DNA of 64,000 nt from contig NZ_BMXN01000019.1 of NCBI RefSeq assembly GCF_014651775.1, positions 1 to 64,000 of the forward strand, read 5' to 3'. Positions 9,281 through 18,068 of this stretch are shown piece after piece. The notes below the pieces were generated by a model. The model did not search any database. It saw only the letters and a list, made by a program, of their open reading frames with translations, and was not told the DNA's origin. This stretch comes from Vreelandella hamiltonii. GTDB lineage: Bacteria; Pseudomonadota; Gammaproteobacteria; Pseudomonadales; Halomonadaceae. The stretch's first letter is position 1, and every line of letters starts with the position of its first letter. Made by a program: the position numbers and the translations under genes.

Positions 9281-9390
9281 AACAAATATGGTGATTTGCG
9301 ACCAACGTCTAGGGTTTGTCTAAAAAGTCAGATAGTAAGTAGACGCTGGGCGCGATACATTACCTTTCACGTCAACACCTCGGAGAAGAC

Positions 9391-9840
9391 ATGACAGAAC
9401 TTGAGCCCTGCAACGAACTGGAGCTGGACCAGCAGCTCTGCTTCGCGCTGTACTCAACGTCGCTGATGATGACCAAAACCTACAAGCCACTGCTCAAGGA
9501 GCTAGGGCTCACTTACCCGCAATACCTGGCCATGCTGGTGCTCTGGGAAAACGATGGGATTACCGTAGGTACATTGAGCAAGCGCTTGCTTACCGATCCG
9601 GGTTCGCTCACTCCGCTGCTCAAACGGCTGGAAAACGAGGCGTTGATCAAACGCCAGCGCAGCACCCAGGATGAGCGTGTGGTCGAGCTGTTGCTGACCG
9701 ACAAGGGCCGCGCGCTACGCGCCCAGGCGCAGCATATTCCGGGCTGCATCATCAAGGCCAGCGAACACTCTGCCGACGCCTTGCGTGAGCTGAAAGACGA
9801 CTTGATTGCGCTTCGTCAGCGCCTGCAGTCGGACCAGTAA
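9391..9840 (+). CDS. ohrR: Organic-hydroperoxide sensor OhrR (MarR family)
   Basis: A 149-residue winged-helix repressor of the MarR family. The reactive N-terminal cysteine of OhrR is at C17 (QQLCFALYS), followed by the YPQYLAMLVLWE stretch and the recognition region DPGSLTPLLKRLE. It represses ohr until organic hydroperoxide oxidises the cysteine. GGAGAAG precedes the ATG. The ohr gene follows 112 bases downstream on the same strand. Confidence 0.94.
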   Translation: MTELEPCNELELDQQLCFALYSTSLMMTKTYKPLLKELGLTYPQYLAMLVLWENDGITVGTLSKRLLTDPGSLTPLLKRLENEALIKRQRSTQDERVVELLLTDKGRALRAQAQHIPGCIIKASEHSADALRELKDDLIALRQRLQSDQ

Positions 9841-9888
9841 ACGCGAATGACACTGTCTTTTGAGTGACTCCATATTTATCTTGTGTGC

Positions 9889-9914
9889 AAATTAAAATGG
9901 CGCTAAATTAAAAT
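9889..9914. promoter_or_regulatory. Direct repeat AAATTAAAAT upstream of ohr (possible OhrR site)
   Basis: The ten-base sequence AAATTAAAAT occurs at 9889-9898 and again at 9905-9914, in the otherwise GC-rich gap between ohrR and ohr. OhrR sites in other bacteria are AT-rich and contain AATT cores, so this is a plausible operator, but the arrangement here is direct rather than inverted. Confidence 0.35.
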
Positions 9915-9952
9915 CTCTTTTTCCAAACTCGCTCATACCCTTGGAGACGCCC

Positions 9953-10378
9953 ATGTCTATCGAAACCATTGCTTATCGCGCCCATGCCCACGCTACTGGC
10001 GGCCGCGAAGGCCACGCCAAATCCTCTGACGGCGCTCTGGATGTCAAGCTGAGCACGCCGAAGGAACTGGGGGGCGCTGGCGGTGCTGGCACCAACCCGG
10101 AACAGCTGTTTGCCGCAGGCTACTCCGCCTGCTTCCTGGGTGCCTTGAAGCACGTTGCCAGCCAGGAGAAGGTAAAGCTGCCTGCAGACGCACAGGTCGA
10201 TGGCAGCGTGGGTATTGGTGCCATTCCTACCGGGTTTGGCATCGAAGTGGAGCTCAAGATCAGCCTGCCGGGCCTGGAAAAAGATGTTGCGCAGTCGCTG
10301 GTCGATAAAGCCCACATCGTGTGCCCATACTCCAATGCCACCCGTGGCAACATCGACGTCACTCTGACATTGGTGTAA
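9953..10378 (+). CDS. ohr: Organic hydroperoxide resistance protein Ohr
   Basis: A 141-residue thiol peroxidase of the Ohr subgroup that reduces organic and lipid hydroperoxides. The catalytic cysteines are C60 (GYSACFLGA) and C124 ([14 protein letters not shown]), both in Ohr-type contexts. The ATG at 9953 follows TTGGAG; the open frame itself starts four codons earlier at a TTG. Controlled by the neighbouring OhrR. Confidence 0.95.
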   Translation: MSIETIAYRAHAHATGGREGHAKSSDGALDVKLSTPKELGGAGGAGTNPEQLFAAGYSACFLGALKHVASQEKVKLPADAQVDGSVGIGAIPTGFGIEVELKISLPGLEKDVAQSLVDKAHIVCPYSNATRGNIDVTLTLV

Positions 10379-10389
10379 ATGCTTGAAAC

Positions 10390-10420
10390 GCCTCTGGCCT
10401 GTCTCTCGCAGGTCAGAGGC
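10390..10420 (+). terminator. Hairpin after ohr
   Basis: GCCTCTG (10390-10396) pairs with CAGAGGC (10414-10420), with an inner CCTG/CAGG pair. It lies 11 bases after the ohr stop. There is no long T run, so it may terminate weakly. Confidence 0.5.
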
Positions 10421-10562
10421 AGCCTGCCCCCCTTCTCCCAGCGTTGCCTTTGTTCTGCCCTTGCCATTTAATTAACTCGCTAACGACATACCCTTGTAGC
10501 CAGGCTCAAGCGCCCCAATAGATTCACTACGACAACGCATGACCGCTAAACGCGAGGACCTC

Positions 10563-11423
10563 ATGAGCGATCCAACCTATACGCCGCCCAAGGTATGGCA
10601 ATGGGAACCCGGCAACGGTGGCAAATTTGCCAATATCAACCGCCCCGTCGCAGGTGCCACCCACGATAAACACCTACCCGTCGGCAAGCATCCGCTGCAG
10701 CTTTACTCGCTGGCCACGCCTAACGGCGTCAAGGTCACCGTGATGCTCGAAGAGCTGCTGGAAAAAGGCATCACCGACGCCGAATACGATGCCCACCTGA
10801 TTCAGATCGGTGAAGGCGACCAGTTTGGCAGCGGGTTCGTGGAGGTGAACCCCAACTCCAAAATCCCGGCACTGATGGACCATAGCGTCCAGCCGCCCCA
10901 GCGGGTGTTCGAGTCAGGGGCCATCCTGCTCTATCTGGCCGAAAAATTTGGTGCCTTTCTGCCCAGCGACCCAGCCAAGCGTACCGAATGCCTTTCCTGG
11001 CTGTTCTGGCAGATGGGCAGCGCCCCGCTGCTGGGCGGCGGCTTTGGGCATTTTTATGCCTATGCGCCGGAAAAGTATCAGTACCCTATCGACCGCTACA
11101 CCATGGAAGTGAAGCGCCAACTGGACGTACTCGACCGCCACCTGGCAGACAACCGTTATATGGCGGGTGATGAATACACGATTGCCGACATGGCGATCCA
11201 CCCCTGGTATGGCGCGCTGGTCAAGAATCGCGTGTATGAGGCGGCCGAATTTCTGGAGGCCCACACCTACACCCACGTGCTGCGCTGGACCGAAGAGATC
11301 GATGCCCGCCCCGCCGTGCAGCGCGGCCGCATGGTCAACCGCACCTGGGGTGAACCCCATGAGCAGCTTCATGAACGCCACGAGGCCAGCGACTTCACTG
11401 ACAAAACCGCAGACAAGCGTTAA
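10563..11423 (+). CDS. yghU: Glutathione S-transferase/disulfide-bond oxidoreductase YghU
   Basis: A 286-residue Nu-class glutathione transferase. YghU relatives bind two glutathione molecules and reduce disulfides. Its N-terminal extension (VWQWEPGNGGKFANINRP) is diagnostic for YghU; the thioredoxin-like domain (about 45-135) has the ATPNGVKVTVMLEE region, and the helical GST_C domain follows. The ATG at 10563 follows a CGAGGAC site; an ATG eight codons upstream is also open. A small membrane protein gene follows after 23 bases. Confidence 0.93.
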   Translation: MSDPTYTPPKVWQWEPGNGGKFANINRPVAGATHDKHLPVGKHPLQLYSLATPNGVKVTVMLEELLEKGITDAEYDAHLIQIGEGDQFGSGFVEVNPNSKIPALMDHSVQPPQRVFESGAILLYLAEKFGAFLPSDPAKRTECLSWLFWQMGSAPLLGGGFGHFYAYAPEKYQYPIDRYTMEVKRQLDVLDRHLADNRYMAGDEYTIADMAIHPWYGALVKNRVYEAAEFLEAHTYTHVLRWTEEIDARPAVQRGRMVNRTWGEPHEQLHERHEASDFTDKTADKR

Positions 11424-11446
11424 TTCGCGTATCAGGAAAACGTGCG

Positions 11447-11677
11447 ATGTTCGATCCGAAATACGCCCAGCTGCTATTTTCATGCCTGATGGCGCTGTTC
11501 ATGTCGTGCATCATGTCGCTGGTGATTACGCTGTATAACGTGGGACTCGTTGAGGGGATCGTGATGATTTGGCTCAAAGCGTGGCTGTTTGCCTTTGCCG
11601 TCGCGCTGCCGGTGATCAACCTGGTCTCCCCTATCGTAAGGCGGTTGGTGAAGCTGCTGATCAAACAGCCACACTAA
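11447..11677 (+). CDS. DUF2798 family small membrane protein
   Basis: A 76-residue protein with two hydrophobic helices (about 9-33 and 38-62) and a basic C-terminus, fitting the DUF2798 family, whose function is unknown. It begins 23 bases after yghU and probably shares its transcript. Confidence 0.75.
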   Translation: MFDPKYAQLLFSCLMALFMSCIMSLVITLYNVGLVEGIVMIWLKAWLFAFAVALPVINLVSPIVRRLVKLLIKQPH

Positions 11678-11706
11678 GCGTCGACTCACGAAGAGACCCA
11701 AGAAGG

Positions 11707-11737
11707 CAACGGAGCCTGCTCATCGCAGGCCCCGTTG
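11707..11737 (+). terminator. Hairpin after the DUF2798 gene
   Basis: CAACGG (11707-11712) pairs with CCGTTG (11732-11737), with an inner CCTGC/GCAGG stem. It sits 30 bases after the stop of the preceding gene. Confidence 0.55.
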
Positions 11738-11738
11738 T

Positions 11739-11777
11739 TCATGTAGCAAGCTCATGTAGCGAGTTCATGTGGCGACA
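11739..11777. repeat. 13-bp tandem repeat, three copies
   Basis: Three imperfect copies of TCATGTAGCRAGY begin at 11739, 11752 and 11765. They lie between the terminator of the yghU unit and the 3' end of the siderophore receptor gene. Confidence 0.7.
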
Positions 11778-11805
11778 TGCCGCCGTACATCACGCAGCGC
11801 GTGTA

Positions 11806-13908
11806 TCAAAACTGATAGCGCACGTTGGCCGTGACGCTGCGGCGGTCACCGTAGCCACAGTCGCCTCCGTCATAGCGGCACCAGGAGATGTACTCTTCGT
11901 CGGTGGCGTTTTTCAGGTCGACCGAGAAATCCCACTCGCCCAGGGTGTAACCCACCATCGCATCGTACAACGTGCTGGAAGGCACCAGCGGTGCTTCGGC
12001 AGCGCCCACGTTATCCCCCACATAGCGCACACCTGCGCCCACGCGCCAGTGATTGCCCAGGTACAAACGATTCCACCAGGAGACCTGCTCTTCAGCCACG
12101 TAGGGCAGCCTCGCGCCGGTAGCATCATTAGTGGCATTGAGATTGGTATAAGCCAGCTGCGTCTCGAACTGCTGCCAACGCTTGTTGACCTGCAGCTCCC
12201 AGCCATCCACCACGGCCCCCACCTGCTCGACGCCACCGGGCGTGGCGCCATCGCTGATCCGGTTCTGCTGGGTAATGTCGAAATACGCCGCACTGAGCGC
12301 CAACGACTGATCAGGCGACACATACTTGAAGCCAATCTCTTCCTGATCACCCGTGGTAGGCTTGAGCGGGCTCGGATTTGCCGTCCCGTCACTGCCCAGA
12401 TTCATCGAGAACGCTTCAGAGTAGCTGACGTAAGGTGAAAAGCCGTTGTCAAAGCGATACATCAGCCCGATACGCCCGGTCGTCTGCGCTTCGTCGCTGA
12501 CCGTATCGGGCCCCGAAAGCGCCAGCGTGCGGTTCTCGGCCCAGTCACGACGCAGGCCCGCAGAGATCACCACCGGTCCCACTTCGATGTGATCGGCCAG
12601 ATAGACCCCGACCTGCTCGATCCGGTTATCGGGCCGATCGGTTGGCGTCAGCGAATCCAATTGCAGATTACCGTAACGTGGCTGGTAGACGTTGAAGCGA
12701 CCGCCACCCCCCGTCACGGAGCTGTAGTTGTCTTGTGCCCAACGGGCATCCTGACGATCGATCCCTGCCACCAGGGTGTGTTCTGTCGCCCCCAGAGCAA
12801 ATTCACCGGCAAGCCGAGCGTCCAGGTTCAAAATGCGGGTGTCGGCATCGGCCGTGAAGATCGTCCGGTTGACCTCACCGTTGGCATCCGGAACGCTGGG
12901 AATATCGACCCAGTGCTCGCGTGTCTCAGTGCTGGAGTTGGTGTAGCGCGCCGTGGCCGAGAAGGCCCATGCATCGTTGAGCTGCTGATCAACGAACAGC
13001 GTGGTCTCGGTTTTTTCGCTATCGTAACGGTCCCAGCCGGGCTCACCCACGAAACGCTCTGAGCCAATGAATCCCAAGGAGCCCGGCTGCAAAGTGCCCA
13101 CCTGCGGCAGGAACTGCGCAGATACCTGGCTTCTGTCCTCCTGGCGATTCAGCAGCAGCGTCACGCGGGTATCGTCACTGGGGCGCCAGGTAAACGAAGG
13201 CGCCAGGACATACCCGTCATCCCTGACGTGGTCGACTTGGGTGTCACTGTCACGCACGAGCGCCACGATCCGGTAGAGAAATACGCCCTCCTCGTCGGCG
13301 GCCCCGGTAAAATCAAAGGCCAGCTGCTTGCGATCGAAGGTGCCGTATTGTGCCCATATCTCACCGCTGCGCTCTTCCTGGGGAAGCTTGGAAACACCGT
13401 TGATGATGCCACCCAGATCTGCCTGCCCGTACAGCATCGACGAGGGCCCGCGCAGAACCTCGACGCTCTCCAGTGCATAGACATTGGTGCGCACGGTGTT
13501 GTATGAACCATAGATCTGGCGTAACCCGTCCAGATAGCGGCCTGCGTCCAACCCTCGCACCTTGGCACTGTCACCACGGGTATCGAAGCCGAAATTCCCC
13601 GCATAGACGCCCGGGGTGTAGAGCAGCGTGTCCTGAATATTCTTCGCACCGCTGTCCTGGATGAATTCCTGGTCGATCACCGACATCGAAAAGGGTTGCT
13701 CGGCCATCGGCACGTCCAGCTTGCCGACGCCAGGCTGGCGTTCGGCTTCGATATAACCGAAGCGACCCGCCGTCTCTGCGGTGACTTCCACCGTTTCCAG
13801 ATTCACATTGCCAACGGGGTTCTCTTGCGCCTGCAGCGACGTGGTGACCGCCGCCAGCGCAACGGCCACGCCTAAAGTGCGCAACCGAAAGGTAGGTAGA
13901 TGGTTCAT
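11806..13908 (-). CDS. TonB-dependent siderophore receptor
   Basis: A 700-residue outer-membrane receptor of the FhuA-like siderophore family. A signal peptide (about 1-27, ending SLQA) precedes a TonB-box-like stretch (LETVEVTA), the plug domain (about 60-170, with RGPSSMLYGQADLGGIIN) and a beta-barrel that ends in a terminal phenylalanine (VRYQF). It imports an iron-siderophore complex; the siderophore cannot be told. A pair of cysteines near the C-terminus (WCRYDGGDC) is common in this family. A probable Fur box lies upstream. No siderophore biosynthesis or ABC uptake genes are nearby. Confidence 0.92.
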   Translation of the reverse strand: MNHLPTFRLRTLGVAVALAAVTTSLQAQENPVGNVNLETVEVTAETAGRFGYIEAERQPGVGKLDVPMAEQPFSMSVIDQEFIQDSGAKNIQDTLLYTPGVYAGNFGFDTRGDSAKVRGLDAGRYLDGLRQIYGSYNTVRTNVYALESVEVLRGPSSMLYGQADLGGIINGVSKLPQEERSGEIWAQYGTFDRKQLAFDFTGAADEEGVFLYRIVALVRDSDTQVDHVRDDGYVLAPSFTWRPSDDTRVTLLLNRQEDRSQVSAQFLPQVGTLQPGSLGFIGSERFVGEPGWDRYDSEKTETTLFVDQQLNDAWAFSATARYTNSSTETREHWVDIPSVPDANGEVNRTIFTADADTRILNLDARLAGEFALGATEHTLVAGIDRQDARWAQDNYSSVTGGGGRFNVYQPRYGNLQLDSLTPTDRPDNRIEQVGVYLADHIEVGPVVISAGLRRDWAENRTLALSGPDTVSDEAQTTGRIGLMYRFDNGFSPYVSYSEAFSMNLGSDGTANPSPLKPTTGDQEEIGFKYVSPDQSLALSAAYFDITQQNRISDGATPGGVEQVGAVVDGWELQVNKRWQQFETQLAYTNLNATNDATGARLPYVAEEQVSWWNRLYLGNHWRVGAGVRYVGDNVGAAEAPLVPSSTLYDAMVGYTLGEWDFSVDLKNATDEEYISWCRYDGGDCGYGDRRSVTANVRYQF

Positions 13909-13934
13909 CTTGGATCCCAGAGCGAATAGTAATA

Positions 13935-13953
13935 TTAATGAGAGTAATTTTTA
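13935..13953. promoter_or_regulatory. Possible Fur box
   Basis: TTAATGAGAGTAATTTTTA resembles the Fur consensus hexamer array (ATAATGAGAATCATT type) with a few mismatches. It lies about 27 bases ahead of the siderophore receptor start, in an AT-rich island, where Fur would repress under iron sufficiency. Confidence 0.45.
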
Positions 13954-14049
13954 TTCGCGCAAAATATAGAATCCGAACGTTGGGTTGTCAACGTGAACCT
14001 GTGAAAGGGGGTGCCCGCTGACAGGCAGCGGGCGGAGGAACCGGCAGAA

Positions 14050-14367
14050 CTACAGCACGCGTGAGTTGTTCAACGCGTAGTTCCAGACGCGGTAAAAGTA
14101 GAAGATATAGCCAATCCCCAAGGTGATAAACGAAATCACCATCCACAGGATGATATGGCCGATATTGCTGAAGATATTGATATCGCAGACCATTTTTCGC
14201 TCTACCCCACTGGCATGGTCGACCACGCTAGTACGATTGATGACAAAGCGAGCAAAGGAGTACGGAAAGAAAAACAGCGCGATCCCCAGCGTAAAAATCG
14301 TCAGTAACAGCCACACCAGCAGGTGGCCCACGATATCCAGAATGGACAGATTGGCTTTGATGGTCAC
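14050..14367 (-). CDS. Small inner-membrane protein of unknown function
   Basis: A 105-residue protein with two similar halves, each a hydrophobic hairpin: IVGHLLVWLLLTIFTLGIALFF-like at about 11-35 and IGHIILWMVISFITLGIGYIFYFY at about 68-92. The repeat of the pattern GHxxxWxxxxxxTLGIxxxFFPY suggests an internal duplication. I do not recognise a function. Composition is more AT-rich than the neighbours. Confidence 0.65.
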   Translation of the reverse strand: MTIKANLSILDIVGHLLVWLLLTIFTLGIALFFFPYSFARFVINRTSVVDHASGVERKMVCDINIFSNIGHIILWMVISFITLGIGYIFYFYRVWNYALNNSRVL

Positions 14368-14420
14368 AGGGTGCCTATCGATGCAGTAAGAGTGGTGTGC
14401 AGATTACCACACGCCGGGAT

Positions 14421-14741
14421 TCAGGAGCGCGAAGCCCACCAGTCGGCATAGGAGCTGTTGTGGGGAGCGAGACCGCCTTCGTCCGGTGCTCCATCCTGCC
14501 ACCAGACAGGCCCCCGCTCACCCAGTGCTTCCTTGGCTTCCTGCACGGCCTGACGTGCCTGGCGAAGCGCGTGCTCATCGTCATGCTGTTGGGCACTGCG
14601 CACCGCACGCCGCGCCTTCATCAACGCTTTGACATGAAGACGCCGGGTATCTTCCGAGAGACGCGGATCGGTGCAGCGCCACAGCCGGTTCTTGGCAACG
14701 AAGTAGCGTCCATCCGGTGTCTGTGGGTATTTGCTGCTCAT
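14421..14741 (-). CDS. Conserved hypothetical protein
   Basis: A 106-residue soluble protein, rich in charged residues with a predicted helical core at about 35-75 (RRAVRSAQQHDDEHALRQAR region). The opening YPQTPDGRYFVAKNRLWRCTDP and the tryptophan-rich end are conserved-looking features, but I cannot assign a function. It is transcribed leftwards, 38 bases after the LpxR-like gene. Confidence 0.65.
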   Translation of the reverse strand: MSSKYPQTPDGRYFVAKNRLWRCTDPRLSEDTRRLHVKALMKARRAVRSAQQHDDEHALRQARQAVQEAKEALGERGPVWWQDGAPDEGGLAPHNSSYADWWASRS

Positions 14742-14779
14742 GCTGCCCCTCTCGGTCGTTTGCGCGTCGGCCTACTGCA

Positions 14780-15757
14780 CTAGAAACGCTTGGTCAGCGT
14801 CATGGCGCCAAACACATCCTGCTCATCCTGCCCTTCGAACTCGCGGGTGCGCTGTACGACGGCGTAGGTCACCTGCCAGTCTTCCCAGGCCAGCGCCAAG
14901 CCCGTGGAGGCATCGGCGACCCACTCCTTGCGGTCTACCGAATGGCTATCGCGCACGGTATTACCGTCCAGGGTCAGATTATGGGCCATGTAATAGCCTT
15001 CGACGCTGGCAAACAGATACCACTGCCAGCCACGGCTCTCGCTCATCAGATGGCGCGTACCGGGGTTGGGGGTCAGGGTAGGAATGCCTTGAGCGTCGTC
15101 TCCCCAGCGCACGCTGTAGCCAGCGCTGGCGTAGGTGTACAGGTTGCCTAATGCCGCCCCGACACTGGGGCCGTGAGCAAACTGTTTGCCCGCCAGCGGA
15201 GTGTCATGCCACCACTGGCGGCGCAGCGTCAGATTGATCAGCGCTTCGTCACCCAGCTGATTACGCCAGCCCCGCGGGCGGTCGCTATTGGTGACGCGGT
15301 GCACCTCACGCTGGATACTGTCAGCCAAGGAAGAGGGCCCCACCAAGCCTACATCCAGGTGCAGATCGGTGGCCCGCTGCCACTGCCCCACCGGCACATC
15401 TTCATATAGCGACACACCGCCGTATACCAGCCCTGCATAGGGGCGGTCATCTTCGATCAGGGAGCGCCGTTCGATGTTATCGGGCGTATAAATCTGGTGC
15501 ACGAAGCGATACGCCACCCGGTCAGCCTGCCCCATCAACCCCGTTGGCAACGCCACGGCAAGCCGCTGCAGCCAGTTCTGTTCGGAGGGCGTCGTCATCC
15601 AGTTCAGCTCGAAGCCACTGGTGAAGTGGCCGTCATCACTGCTGGCCAGGCCATCGTTTTCGAGCTTGAGGGTCAAGGCGCTGTCGCTGGCCATGGCTAG
15701 CGCCGGCAGCAGGCTAAACGGCAATACCAGGGCACGTAATACAGCAAAGGGTTTCAT
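14780..15757 (-). CDS. LpxR-like outer-membrane lipid A deacylase (DUF2219)
   Basis: A 325-residue protein with a signal peptide (about 1-23, ending AMA) and a beta-barrel pattern ending in phenylalanine (TLTKRF). The mature start, LENDGLASSDDGHFTSG, matches the N-D/T-G active-site region of Salmonella LpxR, which removes the 3'-acyloxyacyl chain from lipid A. The start at 15757 follows an AAGGAACG site; the open frame runs 42 codons further upstream. Enzyme activity is inferred from the family. Confidence 0.8.
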   Translation of the reverse strand: MKPFAVLRALVLPFSLLPALAMASDSALTLKLENDGLASSDDGHFTSGFELNWMTTPSEQNWLQRLAVALPTGLMGQADRVAYRFVHQIYTPDNIERRSLIEDDRPYAGLVYGGVSLYEDVPVGQWQRATDLHLDVGLVGPSSLADSIQREVHRVTNSDRPRGWRNQLGDEALINLTLRRQWWHDTPLAGKQFAHGPSVGAALGNLYTYASAGYSVRWGDDAQGIPTLTPNPGTRHLMSESRGWQWYLFASVEGYYMAHNLTLDGNTVRDSHSVDRKEWVADASTGLALAWEDWQVTYAVVQRTREFEGQDEQDVFGAMTLTKRF

Positions 15758-15905
15758 GGCTCGTTCCTTGAGTAACAAACATTGCTGATTGTATGTAATC
15801 TTGCAAAAAGATAGCAAGCTACTTTTATAGTCGCCTATGGCTCGCTCAACGCGGTTTCCACTTGCGCGGAGCCTGGCGGTCATCCCTCATCGCCAGTACC
15901 CTCGA

Positions 15906-16445
15906 TCAGCGTTCGCGCAGCAGCCATTCAGGGGTGATTTCGTGCTGGCCGTTCTCATCGGTAATGAACAGCGCACCATCACTGATCATCACGGCCCAGT
16001 TGATGGCCCTGGGCAAGTTCGTCGCCACCGTAGACAGCGCCTCGGCGGGTAACCCGGCCACGTGAACGTTCTTCAGCGATGCGACCGCAGGCAGCACTTT
16101 GCTCTCCCACAGGTCGACACGGCCATAGGCCAGCAGGGAAACCCGCTCGGCACGCCGAGAACACCAGGTCATGCGTTCGGCATCGGGAAGCCCTACTTCA
16201 ATCCAGTGTAGCACTCGCCCGTCCAGGCTCTTCTCCCACAAGGCTGGCTCGTCCACGTCCGAGAGCCCGCGTCCAAAGGCCAGCGCTTCGCTGTACCACA
16301 GCAGGTAAGCGATCAGCCGTGTGCACAGGCGCTCTTCGGTTTCGGAAGGGTGGCGCGCCACCGTGAACCGCAGCGTTTCGTAGACGTTGCGGTCCAGGTC
16401 GGTCAGGTTCACATCCACTTTGTAGGGGGTAGCACTTAGCGCCAT
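15906..16445 (-). CDS. yaeQ: YaeQ family protein
   Basis: A 179-residue cytoplasmic protein of the YaeQ family, which adopts a PD-(D/E)XK nuclease-like fold; its biochemical role is unknown. The N-terminal LSATPYKVDVNLTDLDRNVYE and the LCTRLIAYLLWYSEALAFGRGL block are family hallmarks, and the length is normal. Confidence 0.93.
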   Translation of the reverse strand: MALSATPYKVDVNLTDLDRNVYETLRFTVARHPSETEERLCTRLIAYLLWYSEALAFGRGLSDVDEPALWEKSLDGRVLHWIEVGLPDAERMTWCSRRAERVSLLAYGRVDLWESKVLPAVASLKNVHVAGLPAEALSTVATNLPRAINWAVMISDGALFITDENGQHEITPEWLLRER

Positions 16446-16543
16446 CTGATGACTCTCAATCGTGTTGCGAAATATTAGAGGCGTCAGTGTAGCGGATTTA
16501 CGCCCTCTCCGCGCCGTCCCCCCTCTAGCCCGGAACTTCCTGC

Positions 16544-16579
16544 ACAGTACTTTCTGTACAGTACTTTCTTTAAAGTACT
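16544..16579. repeat. Repeat and hairpin of ACAGTACTTTCT
   Basis: ACAGTACTTTCT occurs at 16544-16555 and 16558-16569. The second copy pairs with AAAGTACT (16572-16579) to form an eight-base-pair hairpin that reaches into the GST stop codon. It may act as a terminator for the GST gene, but no T run follows. Confidence 0.6.
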
Positions 16580-17276
16580 ATGCGGTCGCCCGCTCGTCGC
16601 TCAGCAGCGTTGCCTGCTTCAGGGTCTCTTGTTCATGCATGGGCTCCCGCCAGGTCTCTTTCAGCGCCGCCGCATACCACGCCTGCATGGCAGGCAGAGC
16701 CAACAGGCGCTGCACGTAGGCCAGCGAGGCATCGCCCAGCGGAAGGCCAAAGGTTTGCACGCGAAACGCCACTGGGGCATAAAACGCGTCCACGGCGGTA
16801 AAGTGCTCACCCGCCAGAAAAGGGCCACCAAAACGCTCAAGCCCCTCCTGCCATAGCGCATCCAGCCGGGCCAGGTTGCTTTTCAGCCCAAGGGACATCG
16901 CGTTCATCGCTACCCGTACACCACAGTTCATCGAACACTCATCGCGCAGCGCTGCAAAGCCGCTATGCATCTCGGCACTGGCGGAGCGTGCCCAGGCCCG
17001 TGCGGCAAGCTGCTGTGGCCATACGTCAGGATGCGCTTCGGCCACGTACTCGACAATCGCCAGCGAGTCCCACACGGCCACCTCGTGTTCGCGATCGACC
17101 AGGCACGGCACCAGCCCCGAAGGAGAAAAACGCTTGAAGGTCGCGAGGCTCTCGCCAAAGCCCCCTTCGAACGGCATCAGATGCTCGTTGAAGGGGATCT
17201 CCAGCGTTTTCAGCAGCACCCAAGGGCGCAGCGACCAGGAAGAGTAGTTCTTGTTGGCGATATACAGATCAAACAT
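16578..17276 (-). CDS. Glutathione S-transferase family protein
   Basis: A 232-residue protein with an N-terminal thioredoxin-like domain (about 1-80) containing NYSSWSLRPWVLLKTL, where a serine occupies the glutathione-activating position, and an all-helical C-terminal domain. It resembles the YfcF/zeta-like bacterial GSTs. The substrate is unknown. Confidence 0.88.
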   Translation of the reverse strand: MFDLYIANKNYSSWSLRPWVLLKTLEIPFNEHLMPFEGGFGESLATFKRFSPSGLVPCLVDREHEVAVWDSLAIVEYVAEAHPDVWPQQLAARAWARSASAEMHSGFAALRDECSMNCGVRVAMNAMSLGLKSNLARLDALWQEGLERFGGPFLAGEHFTAVDAFYAPVAFRVQTFGLPLGDASLAYVQRLLALPAMQAWYAAALKETWREPMHEQETLKQATLLSDERATA

Positions 17277-17343
17277 GGTGCGCTCCTTGTGGTGAACACG
17301 TCATTGATCGCTTTAGCGATTGATAGCCTTGCGAGTGATCGTT

Positions 17344-17961
17344 TTAGCGTGCCGCCTGAACCAGCGTATTCCCGCCCAGCCCCATCAGTACGCCGCCGCC
17401 CATCCGCTGTACCCAACGGGTGGAGCTATTGGACGTTTGCAGCCAAGCGCGCAGCGGGCTGGCCAGCAACACCACGACCACGTCCGCCGACGAAAACAGT
17501 ACGTTGGTGGCTACCCCCAGCCACAGCAGTTGCCATGCCACCGGCAAAGCGCTGTCGGGCTGCACGAACTGGGGCAGGAACGCCACGAAGAACAGCGCCG
17601 TTTTGGGGTTGAGCACTTCTACCAGGAAACTATCGCGCAGCACCCGCCGGGTGGTGGCCAACGGCAGCTCATCGCCAATCGTGCGAATGCCCTGCCGCCA
17701 CAAGCGCACCCCCATCCAGAGCAGATAGAGCCCACCGATGATCTTCATGGCGAGATACGCAGGCGGAATGGCGGCAAACAGCAGGGCCAGGCCAAGCGCG
17801 GCCGCTATTACATGCACGTAGCAGCCTAGATGCACTCCCGCCACCGCCAGCCAGCCTGCGCGTCGGCCACGCCCCAGGGTTTGCGCAGCGGTATACAGCA
17901 TCGCAGGCCCAGGCAAGTAGGCAAACCCCAGCGCGGCAACCACAAAAGCGGCCCACTGCAT
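17344..17961 (-). CDS. LysE family amino acid exporter
   Basis: A 205-residue inner-membrane protein with about five to six hydrophobic helices. The family motif is visible early (GFAYLPGPAMLYTAAQTLGRG, residues 12-32) and NPKTALFFVAFLPQFV in the middle. LysE/RhtB proteins export amino acids or related compounds such as homoserine lactone; the substrate is unclear. Confidence 0.9.
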   Translation of the reverse strand: MQWAAFVVAALGFAYLPGPAMLYTAAQTLGRGRRAGWLAVAGVHLGCYVHVIAAALGLALLFAAIPPAYLAMKIIGGLYLLWMGVRLWRQGIRTIGDELPLATTRRVLRDSFLVEVLNPKTALFFVAFLPQFVQPDSALPVAWQLLWLGVATNVLFSSADVVVVLLASPLRAWLQTSNSSTRWVQRMGGGVLMGLGGNTLVQAAR

Positions 17962-18014
17962 CGCGGTGCCTCCTTTCTCTGAAAAATAGAAAATAGTGAG
18001 CCTGAGAATAAATT

Positions 18015-18040
18015 AAGGGGTGACGCATACGCCACCCCTT
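18015..18040 (-). terminator. Terminator of the acyl-CoA operon
   Basis: AAGGGGTG (18015-18022) pairs with CACCCCTT (18033-18040). Read leftwards it is followed by an AT-rich TTAATTTATT stretch. It lies 29 bases beyond the enoyl-CoA hydratase stop. Confidence 0.75.
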
Positions 18041-18068
18041 GAATAAGTAAAACTCGAAAAACAAACCC

